The position numbers and the translations under genes are program-made. Positions 18,138-29,431 of a stretch of DNA of 51,268 nt are shown here, one piece after another. The notes under the pieces were generated by a model. It searched no databases and had not been told where the DNA came from. It saw nothing but the letters and a program-made list of their open reading frames with translations. The stretch comes from Methylotenera sp. (GTDB taxonomy: Bacteria; Pseudomonadota; Gammaproteobacteria; Burkholderiales; Methylophilaceae): NCBI RefSeq assembly GCF_030684185.1, contig NZ_JAUXOY010000022.1, positions 1 to 51,268 on the forward strand, in the 5' to 3' direction. Within the stretch, counting starts at the first letter, position 1. The number at the start of each line of letters is the position of its first letter.

Positions 18138-19982
18138 CTAAGCAGCACCATTCATCTCATCTTCTAACACCTGCAAAAATTCATCGCCGTAACGTATGAG
18201 TTTTGCCTGGCCCACGCCTGCAATATGGCTCATTTCGGTTAGACTTGCAGGTTTTTGGTTCAAAATCTCTAAAAGCGTACTGTCATGGAATATCACATAA
18301 GGGGGGACGCCTTGCTCTTTCGCGAGTTCCATACGTTTGGCTTTTAGCGCATGCCATATAGGATCGTCCGCCACTTCTTTATATCCTTCTTTAGCGCGAC
18401 TGCCGCGTTCTGCCTTGCTTACTTTACGGGTGGCGGCTAGCTCTATATCTTGGCGTAGCCAAACTTCTGCTTCGCCTTTTAGTACAGGTTTTGCAGATTC
18501 GGCTAACTTCAAGCCGCCGTAAGCTTCTATGTCGCTTTCTAAATAACCACCTGCAACTAATTGCCGATACACGCTACTCCATTGTTGCTGAGTTAAGCCT
18601 TTACCGATACCGAATGTGCTTAATGTTTGGTGATTAAATTGCTGTATTTTTGGCGTATTTTTACCTAGCAACACGTCAATCAAATGCACCACACCAAAGC
18701 GCTGCCCTGTGCGATACACGCATGAAAGCGCCATCTGCACGGCTTGTGTGGCATTCCAGGTATCAACTGGACTTAAACAGTTGTCACATTGTTCGCAATT
18801 ACCAGGATGCTGCTCGCCAAAATAGCGCAATAAAGTTTGGTGGCGACAGCTGGTTGATTCGCAAAATCCTAACAGAGCATCCAACTTTTGTCGCTCGACT
18901 TGCTTGCGTTCTTCGGGTGCATCGCCAGAATCCAGCATTTTTCGCATGCTCACTACATCACCTAAACCATACGTCATCCAAGCGTTGGCTGGCAAACCAT
19001 CACGACCTGCACGACCGGTTTCTTGGTAATAACCTTCCATGCTTTTTGGTAAATCCAAATGCACCACAAAGCGCACATTGGGCTTATCTATGCCCATGCC
19101 AAAAGCAACTGTCGCCACCATAATTACGCCTTCTTCACGTAAAAATCGTCGCTGACTTTGGTTGCGCACGCTGGCGTCTAGGCCCGCATGGTAAGGCAAG
19201 GCATCCCAGCCGCGCGACTTTAACCACTCGGCGGTTTCTTCCACCTTGCGACGCGACAAGCAATAGATAATGCCTGCGTCATTGGCGTGTTCAGCTTCTA
19301 AAAAAGATTCTAATTGTTGGCGCGCGTTAGCTTTTTGCGTCACGCGGTAACGAATATTTGGGCGGTCAAAGCTGGAAACAAACTGGCGCGCATCTTCCAG
19401 CTTGAGCCTTTCTACAATTTCAGCGCGGGTAGGTGCATCTGCGGTGGCGGTGAGTGCTATTCGCGGCACTTGTGGAAAACGCTCATGCAACACCGTCAGC
19501 TTGCGATATTCCGGTCGAAAATCATGCCCCCATTGCGACACACAATGCGCTTCATCAATGGCAAAAAGCGCAATACCGGCACCTTGCTCAATTTCATCTA
19601 ACAGTGACAAAAATCCTGACATTAAAAGTCGCTCAGGCGCAACATAAACTATCTGTAAATGCCCACGCATCAATTGTGCGGTGATTTCACGCGCCTCATC
19701 TGCATCTTGGCTGGAGTTCAAAAATGCGGCCCGCACTCCCAATTGTTTTAAAGCATCTACTTGGTCTTGCATCAGTGCAATAAGTGGCGAAACTACAATA
19801 CCAACGCCCTCACGCAGCAACGCTGGCAATTGGTAGCACAGCGACTTGCCTCCACCTGTCGGCATCAATACCAGCGCATCACCACCAGAGACAACATGCT
19901 CTACAACAGCTTGTTGTTCGCCACGAAAAGTTGAATAACCAAAAACTTCGTACAGGGTTTGTAAAGCGGGGGAATTTGACAT
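18138..19982 (-). CDS. recQ: ATP-dependent DNA helicase RecQ
   Basis: This is a 3'-5' DNA helicase of the RecF recombination pathway. Motif I is [16 protein letters not shown], motif [21 protein letters not shown], motif III LTATAD, and motif [12 protein letters not shown]. The zinc-binding cysteines are in the RQC region ([24 protein letters not shown]), and an HRDC domain is at the C-terminus ([20 protein letters not shown]). I start it at the ATG at 19982 ([16 protein letters not shown], 614 aa) rather than a TTG seven codons upstream. It is a monocistronic gene between ssrA and an NTF2-like gene. Confidence 0.95.
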   Translation of the reverse strand: MSNSPALQTLYEVFGYSTFRGEQQAVVEHVVSGGDALVLMPTGGGKSLCYQLPALLREGVGIVVSPLIALMQDQVDALKQLGVRAAFLNSSQDADEAREITAQLMRGHLQIVYVAPERLLMSGFLSLLDEIEQGAGIALFAIDEAHCVSQWGHDFRPEYRKLTVLHERFPQVPRIALTATADAPTRAEIVERLKLEDARQFVSSFDRPNIRYRVTQKANARQQLESFLEAEHANDAGIIYCLSRRKVEETAEWLKSRGWDALPYHAGLDASVRNQSQRRFLREEGVIMVATVAFGMGIDKPNVRFVVHLDLPKSMEGYYQETGRAGRDGLPANAWMTYGLGDVVSMRKMLDSGDAPEERKQVERQKLDALLGFCESTSCRHQTLLRYFGEQHPGNCEQCDNCLSPVDTWNATQAVQMALSCVYRTGQRFGVVHLIDVLLGKNTPKIQQFNHQTLSTFGIGKGLTQQQWSSVYRQLVAGGYLESDIEAYGGLKLAESAKPVLKGEAEVWLRQDIELAATRKVSKAERGSRAKEGYKEVADDPIWHALKAKRMELAKEQGVPPYVIFHDSTLLEILNQKPASLTEMSHIAGVGQAKLIRYGDEFLQVLEDEMNGAA

Positions 19983-20144
19983 GGGCGGTATTGTACACCG
20001 CAAGCTAACTCTTCACTCAGGTCTTGGTGAGTCAGATAAACTCTATAATACTAACCCAATGTATGAAGTAATACGGCTATTTTCAGAATACCTACAATCA
20101 GTTATTTTCATTCATTTGTGAAAATAGACCGCCCAAATATGAAA

Positions 20145-20513
20145 TTAACTTTTCACATTCCAAACATGAGAGTTTATGAGCCATTTCCCGTCTGAATACT
20201 GCTCCAGCACACTCATGGCAATACCGCCGAAAGATGACGATTCTGCAGCATTGGCGTTCCATTTCGATACTTGGTAAATCACTTTATCTGACCCACCAAC
20301 TTCGATAATCTCTAAGGTATGATTATGAACGCCATTTTTGACAAACTCCATAAACAACTTTTCAATTTCGTCGCGCCCTGTATGTATTATTCCATTTCCA
20401 GCTGAGATAATTGAATTATCAGTATAGAGGGCAGCAAGCGTCTTTACGCTTCCGCTATTTAGCGCCTTGTTCCATGCCAGGTTTGCTGTTTCGATAATTG
20501 ATTTAATATCCAT
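20145..20513 (-). CDS. NTF2-like/SnoaL-DUF4440 family protein
   Basis: This 122-aa small alpha+beta protein begins MDIKSIIETANLAWNKALNS and has the cone-fold signature LAALYTDNSIISAGNGIIHTGRDEIEKLF and a C-terminal GKWLINSHVWNV. Such proteins bind small molecules or act as isomerases, but no ligand can be predicted. There is no signal peptide. It stands alone between recQ and the OmpA gene, with gaps of more than 110 bases on both sides. Confidence 0.75.
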   Translation of the reverse strand: MDIKSIIETANLAWNKALNSGSVKTLAALYTDNSIISAGNGIIHTGRDEIEKLFMEFVKNGVHNHTLEIIEVGGSDKVIYQVSKWNANAAESSSFGGIAMSVLEQYSDGKWLINSHVWNVKS

Positions 20514-20631
20514 TTAATTTTCCAATTCAATGATGAATGACAGTCCCAATATTGGTGCGACCTCATTAATTCGCACCAAATTGTCATCACTATTAATACA
20601 TCTTATATTTATCTATGTGAAATTTAATGAC

Positions 20632-21768
20632 TTAGTTGCAACCTGTCTGAGACTCAACTTTATGCTGCTCTTGATCAGAAATAACAACACGACGGTTAGG
20701 TGCTAAACATTCAATCAATTTTTTACCTTTAACACCTTTACATACAGCTACCGGTTCTGATTCACCTTTGCCAACCGCTTGTAAGCGACTAGCATCGATA
20801 CCTTGTGAAACTATGTAATTTTTCACTTCGTTAGCGCGGCGCTCTGAAAGTTTTTGGTTATAAGCTTCAGTTCCGATACGATCCGTATGACCATTAACCA
20901 TGACCAATTTAAATTCCGGATGTGCTTTTAATTGAGCAACCACTTCATCAAGGATAGGCTTAGAACCTTCTTGCAATTTAGACGTATCAAAGCCAAATAA
21001 TTTTTCAGCTGAAATAGTCACAGTTTCAAATTTAGGTTTGCATGGCTCTGCAACTGGTATTGGCGCCGGGGTTGGAGCTACCTCTGCGACCGGTTCAGGC
21101 GCTACATATGCTGCAGGAGCTGGCTCGGCTGCAACTGCTACCTCTGGCATTGGTGCTGGCGCGCCAAATCTGAAAATTCCGCCTAAACTTAACAAGGTAT
21201 TGCTGATTGTTTCACTATGGCTAATATTGGTGCCATCTAAGTTGTTATCTAAACCGCCTTTAGCACGGCTCCATTGTTGACGAACATCAGCTTGCAAGCC
21301 AAAAGTGTCGCTCACTAGATACTGCGCACCTAAACCTACGTTAGCCATCCATCCAGTCTTACTATCACTTAATCCATTGTTTGGTGCAGGTATAGTGTAA
21401 GCAAGCTTATTGCGAGCTACGCCAGCACCTGCTAATAGAAATGGGCGGAATTTATCACGACTAAGCATATATAGTGCATCTAACCCTAACGTAGTTTGCT
21501 TATATCTGCCACTTGCGCCTGGAATATCGTTCTCATTTGAAGTGTTATAGCCAAGACCGCCTTGAATATCCCAGCTTGGACTTATCTCTTTACCAAACTT
21601 GATAAATGCACCACCACCGTTACCTGCATTTAAGTCGCTATCTGTATCCATATAACTGATGCCAGGTAGTGCATACCAAGCACCGCGATACATGTCATCT
21701 GCAGAAGCGGAAAGTACAGTTAAACCCAATGTTGCAGCTACTGCGATTTGAATAAGATTTTTTTTCAT
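20632..21768 (-). CDS. OmpA-family outer membrane protein
   Basis: This 378-aa protein has a signal peptide (about 1-23, ending SASA), an eight-strand-type OmpA beta-barrel (about 24-195, GAWYALPGISYMDTDS to LLSLGGIFRFGA), an Ala/Pro/Glu-rich linker (about 200-240), and an OmpA C-terminal peptidoglycan-binding domain (FGFDTSKLQEGSKPILDE, VNGHTDRIGTEAYN, LSERRANEVKNYIVSQGID). It anchors the outer membrane to the cell wall. Two late cysteines around CKGVKGKKLIECLAPNRR are usual for the family. Long AT-rich upstream DNA separates it from smpB. Confidence 0.93.
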   Translation of the reverse strand: MKKNLIQIAVAATLGLTVLSASADDMYRGAWYALPGISYMDTDSDLNAGNGGGAFIKFGKEISPSWDIQGGLGYNTSNENDIPGASGRYKQTTLGLDALYMLSRDKFRPFLLAGAGVARNKLAYTIPAPNNGLSDSKTGWMANVGLGAQYLVSDTFGLQADVRQQWSRAKGGLDNNLDGTNISHSETISNTLLSLGGIFRFGAPAPMPEVAVAAEPAPAAYVAPEPVAEVAPTPAPIPVAEPCKPKFETVTISAEKLFGFDTSKLQEGSKPILDEVVAQLKAHPEFKLVMVNGHTDRIGTEAYNQKLSERRANEVKNYIVSQGIDASRLQAVGKGESEPVAVCKGVKGKKLIECLAPNRRVVISDQEQHKVESQTGCN

Positions 21769-21939
21769 ATTTTTTGCCTTGATTGTTAAATGTTTAAATA
21801 ACGTTTGCGTCGAACTTAACGCCCTGTCAGATACATATTACGTTTGCAACTTAAATCACTCTGTGCGGCAGGCAACATAAAGATTTATTTCTTCAGCTTC
21901 ATTTCAGTTTATTTTTGCGCTAATACCAATGGCAACAAA

Positions 21940-21967
21940 AAAGCCTGATCATTTCTGACCAGGCTTT
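21940..21967 (-). terminator. Rho-independent terminator of smpB
   Basis: AAAGCCTG (21940-21947) and CAGGCTTT (21960-21967) form an 8-bp stem that extends inward by TCA/TGA pairs. On the minus strand the stem is followed by TTTTTTGTTG, so it ends smpB transcripts 26 bases after the stop codon. Confidence 0.8.
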
Positions 21968-21992
21968 GATTTGTAATTAACTGTTGGGCTTG

Positions 21993-22442
21993 CTATTTAT
22001 TATGCGCCCGCATAATCCTGCCTTTTTCACGATTCCAATCGCGCTCTTTTTCGGTATCGCGTTTATCGTGTTGCTTTTTACCTTTAGCTAAACCAATTAG
22101 CACTTTTACGCGCCCTTTTGAAAAGTGTAAATCCAGCGGCACAATGGTATAGCCAGCACGTTCAACTTTGGCTATCAACTTTATAATTTCTTCATTATGC
22201 AGCAATAACTTACGTGTACGTATTGCATCAGGGCGAATGTGCGTACAGGCTGCGCCCAATGGCGTGACATGGCAACCGATTAAATAAATTTCACCGCGTT
22301 GTATAATGACGTAGGCTTCTTTAATATTCACGCGGTTATCTCGGATGGCTTTGACTTCCCAGCCCTCTAAAACAATACCAGCTTCGTACTTATCTTCAAT
22401 AAAGTAATCAAAAAAGGCTTTTTTATTTTGTGCAATGCTCAT
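21993..22442 (-). CDS. smpB: SsrA-binding protein SmpB
   Basis: SmpB binds tmRNA and brings it to stalled ribosomes. The protein has 149 aa. Conserved regions are [60 protein letters not shown], and a basic tail. It begins [10 protein letters not shown]. It is divergent from ratA/ratB, the classic smpB-ratA arrangement. Confidence 0.97.
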   Translation of the reverse strand: MSIAQNKKAFFDYFIEDKYEAGIVLEGWEVKAIRDNRVNIKEAYVIIQRGEIYLIGCHVTPLGAACTHIRPDAIRTRKLLLHNEEIIKLIAKVERAGYTIVPLDLHFSKGRVKVLIGLAKGKKQHDKRDTEKERDWNREKGRIMRAHNK

Positions 22443-22550
22443 AAAACTAAATATTTCTTGGCGAATGACTTAAAATAACATTTTACTCTACTTTCTGTGC
22501 CAGCTCGCTTACAAGACTCGTACAGGTTTAGTTTGTCATTAAAGGGAAGC

Positions 22551-22988
22551 ATGGCACAAGTTCAAAAATCAGTACTCATCAACCATTCTGCAAGTCGCAT
22601 GTATGCGCTAGTGGACGATGTGACCAGGTATCCTGAATTTTTGCCTTGGTGCGGCGGCGTGGATTTAATCAAACAAGATGAACAATCGACTATAGCCACT
22701 TTACACATTGCATATCACGGCTTACATCAAAAATTTACTACTGAAAATCATAAAAATTACCCGAGCTTAATGGAAATAAAATTAAAAGATGGCCCTTTTA
22801 AGCAACTTGATGGTATTTGGCGATTTATAGAACTGAATGAAGATGCCTGTAAAATTGAATTCATGCTCAATTATGAATTTGCAAATAGCTTTTTAGAAAA
22901 AATCATCTCGCCTGTATTTAGTCACATTGCCAACACTTTTGTTGACGGGTTTGTAGCGCGTGCAGATGTTGTGTATAAAACGAACTGA
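22551..22988 (+). CDS. ratA: RatA/START-domain (COQ10-type) protein
   Basis: This START/polyketide-cyclase-like protein was named for E. coli RatA, reported to block 70S association. The family also includes the ubiquinone-binding COQ10. The ATG at 22551 (MAQVQKSVLINHSASRMY, 145 aa) has SD AAAGGGAAG directly upstream; an open frame extends 18 codons further without an SD. Motifs are VDDVTRYPEFLPWCGG and FKQLDGIWRF. It is divergent from smpB and followed at 21 bases by ratB. Confidence 0.92.
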   Translation: MAQVQKSVLINHSASRMYALVDDVTRYPEFLPWCGGVDLIKQDEQSTIATLHIAYHGLHQKFTTENHKNYPSLMEIKLKDGPFKQLDGIWRFIELNEDACKIEFMLNYEFANSFLEKIISPVFSHIANTFVDGFVARADVVYKTN

Positions 22989-23009
22989 AAATTAAACTAT
23001 AGGAATCAA

Positions 23010-23336
23010 ATGACTGCCAGTGAGATTATTGTAGAGGTTGCCTACGCGCTACCTAATGAACAACTGATCATACCCGTTAAGGTAACGGATGGCGTTACTG
23101 CAGAGCAGGCGATTAAATCATCTGGAATAATGAGCAAATATCCGGAAATTGATTTGGCCGTTAATAAAATTGGTATTTTTGGCAAGCTCTCAAAATTAGA
23201 CGCTCCCTTGCGGCGCCTTGACCGCGTAGAGATATACCGCCCATTGATTGCCGACCCGAAGGAAGTGCGAAAACAACGTGCCGCAGACGGAAAAGTAATG
23301 AAAAAAGGCGGTGGAGATGCACCGCCTGAAGCTTGA
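23010..23336 (+). CDS. ratB: RnfH-family protein RatB
   Basis: This 108-aa ubiquitin-like protein of the RnfH/UPF0125 family has VEVAYALPNEQLIIPVKVTDG, the motif GIFGKLSKLDAPLRRLDRVEIYRPLIADPKEVRKQRAA, and a basic/Gly tail. It is adjacent to ratA in many Proteobacteria (the former ratAB operon). Its exact function is not established; it is not an antitoxin by sequence. Confidence 0.92.
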   Translation: MTASEIIVEVAYALPNEQLIIPVKVTDGVTAEQAIKSSGIMSKYPEIDLAVNKIGIFGKLSKLDAPLRRLDRVEIYRPLIADPKEVRKQRAADGKVMKKGGGDAPPEA

Positions 23337-23383
23337 ATTTAATTTGACTTTTAATCGCCGACTTTAATCAAATTTAGCCAAAG

Positions 23384-23920
23384 TTAATCGCAATATTTTT
23401 CGACATCTCTTTGCGCATCCGCTTTACCCTGACTGATATCAGCGTCGCCTAAATACTGCTTCTCGCCTTTTTCGTTGGTTTTTGCGATTCTTCCGCCGTT
23501 AGTAAATGTAGCCAAATTTTGCTTTGCTACAGTGCAGTTTTCTTGTTTGATTTTCAATTCAGCTTGCTTTGCTTCATCGGCTTTTTTTTGCTGCTCTGCA
23601 TCTTTAGCTCGCTTGGCCGCAGCCTCATCTTTACTCAAAGGCGTTTTATCAGCATCCGCTTTAGATTTAGCCGCAGATGCCTTCGCTTTATTCATCTCGA
23701 CCGTACCATCACCCTCTACCGCAGTTAAGGGCGCCAAGCCAGTAGGTTTAGGTGACTTTTTACCATGCATGTCTTCCAGCTTAACATTTGATGGCGGCGG
23801 CACATCACTGTAGCGCACTACACCATTTTTATCTTTCCATTTGTATATCTCAGCCAAGACCGCAGTAGATAATAATAAGGTAGGTAATAAAATTGTACTC
23901 ACCAATAAAATACGCAACAT
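23384..23920 (-). CDS. DUF4124-containing secreted protein
   Basis: This 178-aa exported protein has a signal peptide (about 1-23, ending VLA) and a DUF4124 domain (EIYKWKDKNGVVRYSDVPPPSNV, about 24-55). A long charged Ala/Lys/Glu helix follows (about 85-140), then a short C-terminal motif (NLATFTNGGRIAKTNEKGEKQYLGD) and a terminal CD. Its role in the periplasm is unknown. It is convergent with ratB. Confidence 0.82.
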   Translation of the reverse strand: MLRILLVSTILLPTLLLSTAVLAEIYKWKDKNGVVRYSDVPPPSNVKLEDMHGKKSPKPTGLAPLTAVEGDGTVEMNKAKASAAKSKADADKTPLSKDEAAAKRAKDAEQQKKADEAKQAELKIKQENCTVAKQNLATFTNGGRIAKTNEKGEKQYLGDADISQGKADAQRDVEKYCD

Positions 23921-24169
23921 ATATAGCCCTTTAACAAGTTTACTTAACCACTTAAATACACATCAGAATACATGTAAACAATATTGAATTAATCATATTG
24001 CCAGATAAATATTCAAGCAAGCTTTATTATAGAGATTATTGCTAAATTGGTCAGAGTCGATAATACAAAAGTGGTTTTAAATTTTAAACTACTAAATTAA
24101 AAAACCGAACCGCTATATGCTGCTATGACCTACTAGGCACATGGCTAATAATGAAACTGTGCATCCAAC
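23921..24169. other. AT-rich intergenic region, no feature seen
   Basis: These 249 bases lie upstream of the DUF4124 gene and downstream of the GntR gene. They probably contain the DUF4124 promoter. I see no convincing structure. Confidence 0.4.
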
Positions 24170-24943
24170 TTAAATACCCAATTTAGATTGATATGCATAA
24201 GCATCGCCTCTACAGGTACTTTCAGTATATTCAATCAGCTTACTTTCAGTTGAATATGTGCGGCGCTTAATCAATAAACACGGTGAACTTTGATTAAAAC
24301 CAAATATTTTGGTTTCGGCATCTGAACTTAACATGGCTTCTATTGATTGCTCTGTCCAGCTTAATGTTACGTGACAAAACTCTTGTAAAAAAGCATAGAT
24401 TGAACCACTGGCATTCCAAGCCTCTAGTTTTGGCGCAGCACTTAAGTCATACCAGGCAATTTCTCTAGTTATAGGCATTCTATCAGCCAACTGCACACGT
24501 ACTATTCGTAAAAATGAAGCGTTAGATGGCAACTGAAAAACTGAAGCGATTGTCCTGTCCGTGCAAATTTCGAGACCTTCAAGCCGAGTAGAAGCCAATC
24601 GACCAATTGCTTGCATCTCTTCTGCAAAGGTTTTTAGCCTATCCAAAGGCACGCTTGCCAATGCTGGCTTATTAACAGATGTGCCGCCTCTGCCATGCAC
24701 ACTTAAAAGGCCAGATCGCCTTAGCTCATCATAGCAGCGTTTAATAGTAGTTCTGCTTAGATTAAGCGCCTCCGCCAAGTCACGTTCTGATGGCAAGCCT
24801 AAGCCGTGCGCAATTTCACCTAATTCTATCATTTGCTCAATATGCCGAATCAATTGCTTATAGTAAGGCTCTGATGTTTTATCATCAACAGCTAGCTTAT
24901 CTATCATTTGCCTGACTGTTAACTTTTGTCTGCGATCTTGCAT
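24170..24943 (-). CDS. GntR/HutC-family transcriptional regulator
   Basis: This 257-aa regulator has an N-terminal winged helix (about 25-90, LPSERDLAEALNLSRTTIKRCYDELRRSGLLSVHGRGGTSV) and a C-terminal UTRA ligand-binding domain (about 110-255, ASFLRIVRVQLADRMPITREIAWYDLS, LLIKRRTYSTESKLIEYTES). UTRA domains bind small metabolites such as histidine-, amino-sugar- or nucleotide-related ligands; the ligand here is unknown. It is divergent from guaB with a 181-bp shared region containing a perfect 14-bp palindrome, so it could regulate itself or guaB. That link is inference. Confidence 0.88.
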   Translation of the reverse strand: MQDRRQKLTVRQMIDKLAVDDKTSEPYYKQLIRHIEQMIELGEIAHGLGLPSERDLAEALNLSRTTIKRCYDELRRSGLLSVHGRGGTSVNKPALASVPLDRLKTFAEEMQAIGRLASTRLEGLEICTDRTIASVFQLPSNASFLRIVRVQLADRMPITREIAWYDLSAAPKLEAWNASGSIYAFLQEFCHVTLSWTEQSIEAMLSSDAETKIFGFNQSSPCLLIKRRTYSTESKLIEYTESTCRGDAYAYQSKLGI

Positions 24944-25007
24944 GGCTTAGCTTCTTTAATACCGCGTTAAATATAGTTAAAAATCATCATACAAGTATTC
25001 AACCTTG

Positions 25008-25021
25008 AGCAGCATGCTGCT
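25008..25021. promoter_or_regulatory. Perfect 14-bp palindrome in the GntR-guaB divergent region
   Basis: AGCAGCATGCTGCT is a perfect dyad, 64 bases before the GntR start and about 103 bases before the guaB start. There is no U-run, so it is a candidate operator rather than a terminator. It is not the standard GTnTAnAC GntR half-site pattern. Confidence 0.4.
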
Positions 25022-25092
25022 AACAGTATTTAACATTTATTACAGTAAGGGGTTTTTTACAGCTAATACTCGCGCCTTTAAGCTGAATTCTG

Positions 25093-26588
<1,496 letters not shown>

Positions 26589-26606
26589 GCATTGACTCAT
26601 TATTTA

Positions 26607-26646
26607 ACAAAACGTCTAAATGTGGCATTTAGACGTTTTGTTTTTT
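26607..26646 (+). terminator. Strong terminator between guaB and guaA
   Basis: ACAAAACGTCTAAATG (26607-26622) and CATTTAGACGTTTTGT (26626-26641) form a 16-bp perfect stem with a 3-base loop, followed by TTTTT. Transcripts of guaB should mostly end here, so guaA probably needs read-through or its own promoter in the 35 bases before its ATG. Confidence 0.85.
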
Positions 26647-26680
26647 ACTTTTTGATCCATTTAATATAGCTTTCAGACCT

Positions 26681-28240
26681 ATGCAAAAAATCCTTATTCT
26701 TGATTTCGGCTCTCAATATACGCAGTTGATTGCTCGCCGCGTGCGCGAAGCCAATGTTTACTGCGAACTTCACACTTGGGAAGTAAGCGATGAGTTTGTT
26801 CGTGAATTTAATCCTGCCGGAATCATACTTTCTGGCGGACCAAACTCCGTGTATGAGGAAGAAACACCTCGTGCGCCGCAAGCTGTTTTTGAATTAGGTA
26901 TACCAGTATTGGGCATTTGCTATGGCATGCAGACCATGGCATCGCAATTGGGTGGCAAAGTTGAAAATGCGGCTAAACATGAATTCGGCTATGCTGAAAT
27001 CCGCGCCCGCGGGCACTCTGCTCTATTTAGAGATATTCAAGATACCGTCAATGAACAAGGACATGGCTTGCTGGACGTTTGGATGAGCCACGGCGACAAG
27101 GTCACTGAACTGCCAACTGGCTTCAGCATCATTGCCAGTAACGAATCAACGCCGATTGCAGCCATGGCAGATGAGTCACGGAAATTTTATGCAGTACAGT
27201 TTCACCCGGAAGTAACACATACCATACAAGGCAAGGTCATTTTAAGTCGCTTTGTTCACGAAATATGTGGGTGTGACCGTAGTTGGAACATGCCAGATTA
27301 CGTAGAGACTGCAGTCAACCATATTCGCACAGAAGTGGGTGCAGACCAAGTCATTCTAGGTTTATCAGGTGGCGTGGATTCATCTGTAGCTGCCGCGCTG
27401 ATTCATCGCGCAATTGGAGATCAGCTTACTTGTGTATTTGTTGACAACGGCTTGTTGCGCTTGAATGAAGCAGAGCAAGTGATGGAAACCTTTGCTAAAA
27501 ATTTAGGCGTTAAAGTGATTCACGTGGATGCCAGCGCCAAGTTCTTAGGAGACTTGGTGGGCGTCACTGACCCTGAAGCCAAACGTAAAATCATTGGCCG
27601 TGAATTTGTTGAAGTATTCCAGCAGGAATCCGCCAAATTACCCCAGGCAAAATGGCTGGCACAAGGCACTATTTACCCGGATGTGATTGAATCAGCCGGT
27701 GCTAAAACCAAAAATGCGCACAATATTAAGAGTCACCATAACGTAGGCGGATTGCCAGATACCTTAAAACTGAAATTACTGGAGCCACTTCGTGAATTAT
27801 TTAAAGATGAAGTACGCGAACTAGGCGTAGCGCTAGGCTTGCCGCATAGTATGGTCTATCGTCATCCTTTTCCAGGGCCAGGCCTAGGCGTACGGATTTT
27901 GGGTGAAGTGAAAAAAGAATATGCTGATTTATTACGCCGGGCAGATGCAATTTTTATTGAAGAACTACATGCCAGCGGTTGGTACGAAAAAACATCGCAA
28001 GCATTTACTGTATTCTTGCCAGTGAAATCAGTCGGCGTAATGGGTGACGGTCGAACCTATGACTACGTAGTAGCGTTGCGTGCCGTAGTGACCAGTGACT
28101 TTATGACTGCACATTGGGCAGAATTGCCATACGCACTTTTGGGTCGCGTTTCTAATCGCATTATCAATGAAGTCCGTGGTATCAACCGAGTGGTATACGA
28201 CGTTTCTGGCAAACCGCCGGCAACGATTGAATGGGAATAA
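26681..28240 (+). CDS. guaA: GMP synthase (glutamine-hydrolysing)
   Basis: GuaA aminates XMP to GMP with glutamine and ATP. It has 519 aa: a class I glutamine amidotransferase (nucleophile Cys in [10 protein letters not shown]; His/Glu in [11 protein letters not shown]), the PP-loop ATP pyrophosphatase ([16 protein letters not shown]), and the C-terminal dimerisation domain ([15 protein letters not shown], ending KPPATIEWE). It starts [17 protein letters not shown]. It is co-directional with guaB and followed at 16 bases by the Gre-like gene. Confidence 0.98.
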   Translation: MQKILILDFGSQYTQLIARRVREANVYCELHTWEVSDEFVREFNPAGIILSGGPNSVYEEETPRAPQAVFELGIPVLGICYGMQTMASQLGGKVENAAKHEFGYAEIRARGHSALFRDIQDTVNEQGHGLLDVWMSHGDKVTELPTGFSIIASNESTPIAAMADESRKFYAVQFHPEVTHTIQGKVILSRFVHEICGCDRSWNMPDYVETAVNHIRTEVGADQVILGLSGGVDSSVAAALIHRAIGDQLTCVFVDNGLLRLNEAEQVMETFAKNLGVKVIHVDASAKFLGDLVGVTDPEAKRKIIGREFVEVFQQESAKLPQAKWLAQGTIYPDVIESAGAKTKNAHNIKSHHNVGGLPDTLKLKLLEPLRELFKDEVRELGVALGLPHSMVYRHPFPGPGLGVRILGEVKKEYADLLRRADAIFIEELHASGWYEKTSQAFTVFLPVKSVGVMGDGRTYDYVVALRAVVTSDFMTAHWAELPYALLGRVSNRIINEVRGINRVVYDVSGKPPATIEWE

Positions 28241-28256
28241 ATGGAGGAACATCGCT

Positions 28257-28763
28257 ATGAGTCGTGCATTTGTAAATGAAGAAAGATTTGAGCAAGCCGG
28301 TGGTGAAGAGCTTGTTGAACGGCCGGTTAGCCAACATCCTAATTATGTGACACCCACAGGCGCGCTTGAGCTACAAACGCTAGAGGAATCAGTTTTAGCG
28401 GAACTTGACGCGTTAAAAAACTCAACTGACGATACCTTTGGAAAAGACAAAATCGCTGAGCTTGAACGCGACTTACGCTATGTTCGCGCACGGCTAGATT
28501 CCGCTATATTGGTAGACCCTAAAACACAAGGTCATGGAACAGTATTATTTGGCGCCACTGTTGAAGTAAAAGACAGTGAAGGTGCGCAGCATGCATTCCA
28601 CATAGTAGGTGAAGATGAAGCGGACGCGAGTATTAACAAAGTTAGCTGGGTCTCACCGTTAGCAAAATCCTTAATTGGCCAAAAAGTAGGTGACACTGTT
28701 ACTTGGCATCGCCCTGTTGGCGACATAGCTTTAGAAATTCTGGATATTCACTACGCATCATGA
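28257..28763 (+). CDS. GreA/GreB-family transcription factor, divergent N-terminus
   Basis: This 168-aa protein has the FKBP-like Gre C-terminal domain (VLFGATVEVKDSEG, FHIVGEDEADASINKVSWVSPLAKSLIGQKVGD). The N-terminal part is a conserved but distinct segment (SRAFVNEERFEQ, RPVSQHPNYVTPTGALEL) and a short coiled coil (about 44-85). The GDxxENAEYxxA tip with the acidic residues that trigger RNA cleavage in GreA/GreB is not present, so it may bind RNA polymerase without cleaving RNA. ATG at 28257 has SD GGAGG; an open frame upstream overlaps guaA and is not used. It overlaps the nitroreductase gene (ATGA). Confidence 0.85.
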   Translation: MSRAFVNEERFEQAGGEELVERPVSQHPNYVTPTGALELQTLEESVLAELDALKNSTDDTFGKDKIAELERDLRYVRARLDSAILVDPKTQGHGTVLFGATVEVKDSEGAQHAFHIVGEDEADASINKVSWVSPLAKSLIGQKVGDTVTWHRPVGDIALEILDIHYAS

Positions 28764-29362
28764 ACGTTAGCCAAGCCATAAAAGAACGCCGTTCAATTAA
28801 GGCGTTCGATCCTCAGCACAAAATGACTGAGCAAGAAATATCTACACTCATGTCATTGGCGATGCTTTCACCAACCGCGTTTAACATTCAAAACTGGCGT
28901 TTTGTATTAGTGACAGACCCAGTGTTGCGGCACCAGATTCGCGCCGTAAGCTGGAATCAAGCACAAGTCCAAGAAGCTTCTTTACTCATTGTGCTCACTG
29001 CAGATTTAAAAGCATGGGCAAAAAAACCCGAACGTTATTGGCAGAATGTGCCTAAAGCCGTGGCGGATATTCTAGTGCCAGCTATTGGGCATTATTATGA
29101 AAATAATGAGCAAGTGCAACGCGATGAAGCGATGCGTTCTTGTGGTATGGCTGCCATGACAATTATGCTGGCTGCCAAGGAAATGGGCTATGACACCTGC
29201 CCAATGGATGGCTTTGACTTTGATGCGGTAGCAAAACTGCTTAACCTGCCCGCAGACCATACTCCTACGATGTTTGTCGTGGTTGGCAAAGCCCTAAAAG
29301 ATGCGCAGCCACGTGGCGGCCAATTAACGATGAGTGAAGTCGTTATCAACGATAAATTTTAA
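28760..29362 (+). CDS. Nitroreductase-family flavoprotein
   Basis: This 200-aa FMN enzyme of the nitroreductase superfamily starts MNVSQAIKERRSIKAFD. FMN-binding features are RRSIKAF, SPTAFNIQNWRFVLV and the C-terminal GKALKDAQPRGG. It is likely NAD(P)H-dependent; the substrate is unknown. The ATG overlaps the stop of the Gre-like gene (ATGA), so the two are translationally coupled. Confidence 0.9.
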   Translation: MNVSQAIKERRSIKAFDPQHKMTEQEISTLMSLAMLSPTAFNIQNWRFVLVTDPVLRHQIRAVSWNQAQVQEASLLIVLTADLKAWAKKPERYWQNVPKAVADILVPAIGHYYENNEQVQRDEAMRSCGMAAMTIMLAAKEMGYDTCPMDGFDFDAVAKLLNLPADHTPTMFVVVGKALKDAQPRGGQLTMSEVVINDKF

Positions 29363-29431
29363 TTCATCAAAAATTAATAAATAAAATTAAAACCGTAGTA
29401 ATTTTAAAGCAATAAACTTAAGGATGTAACT

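Noticed and set aside
19983-20003. TTG start seven codons upstream for recQ
   Set aside because: No SD precedes the TTG and the extra residues are not conserved in RecQ; the ATG at 19982 fits the family.
25008-25021. Terminator of the GntR gene region
   Set aside because: The dyad has no loop and no U-run, and it lies upstream, not downstream, of the gene.
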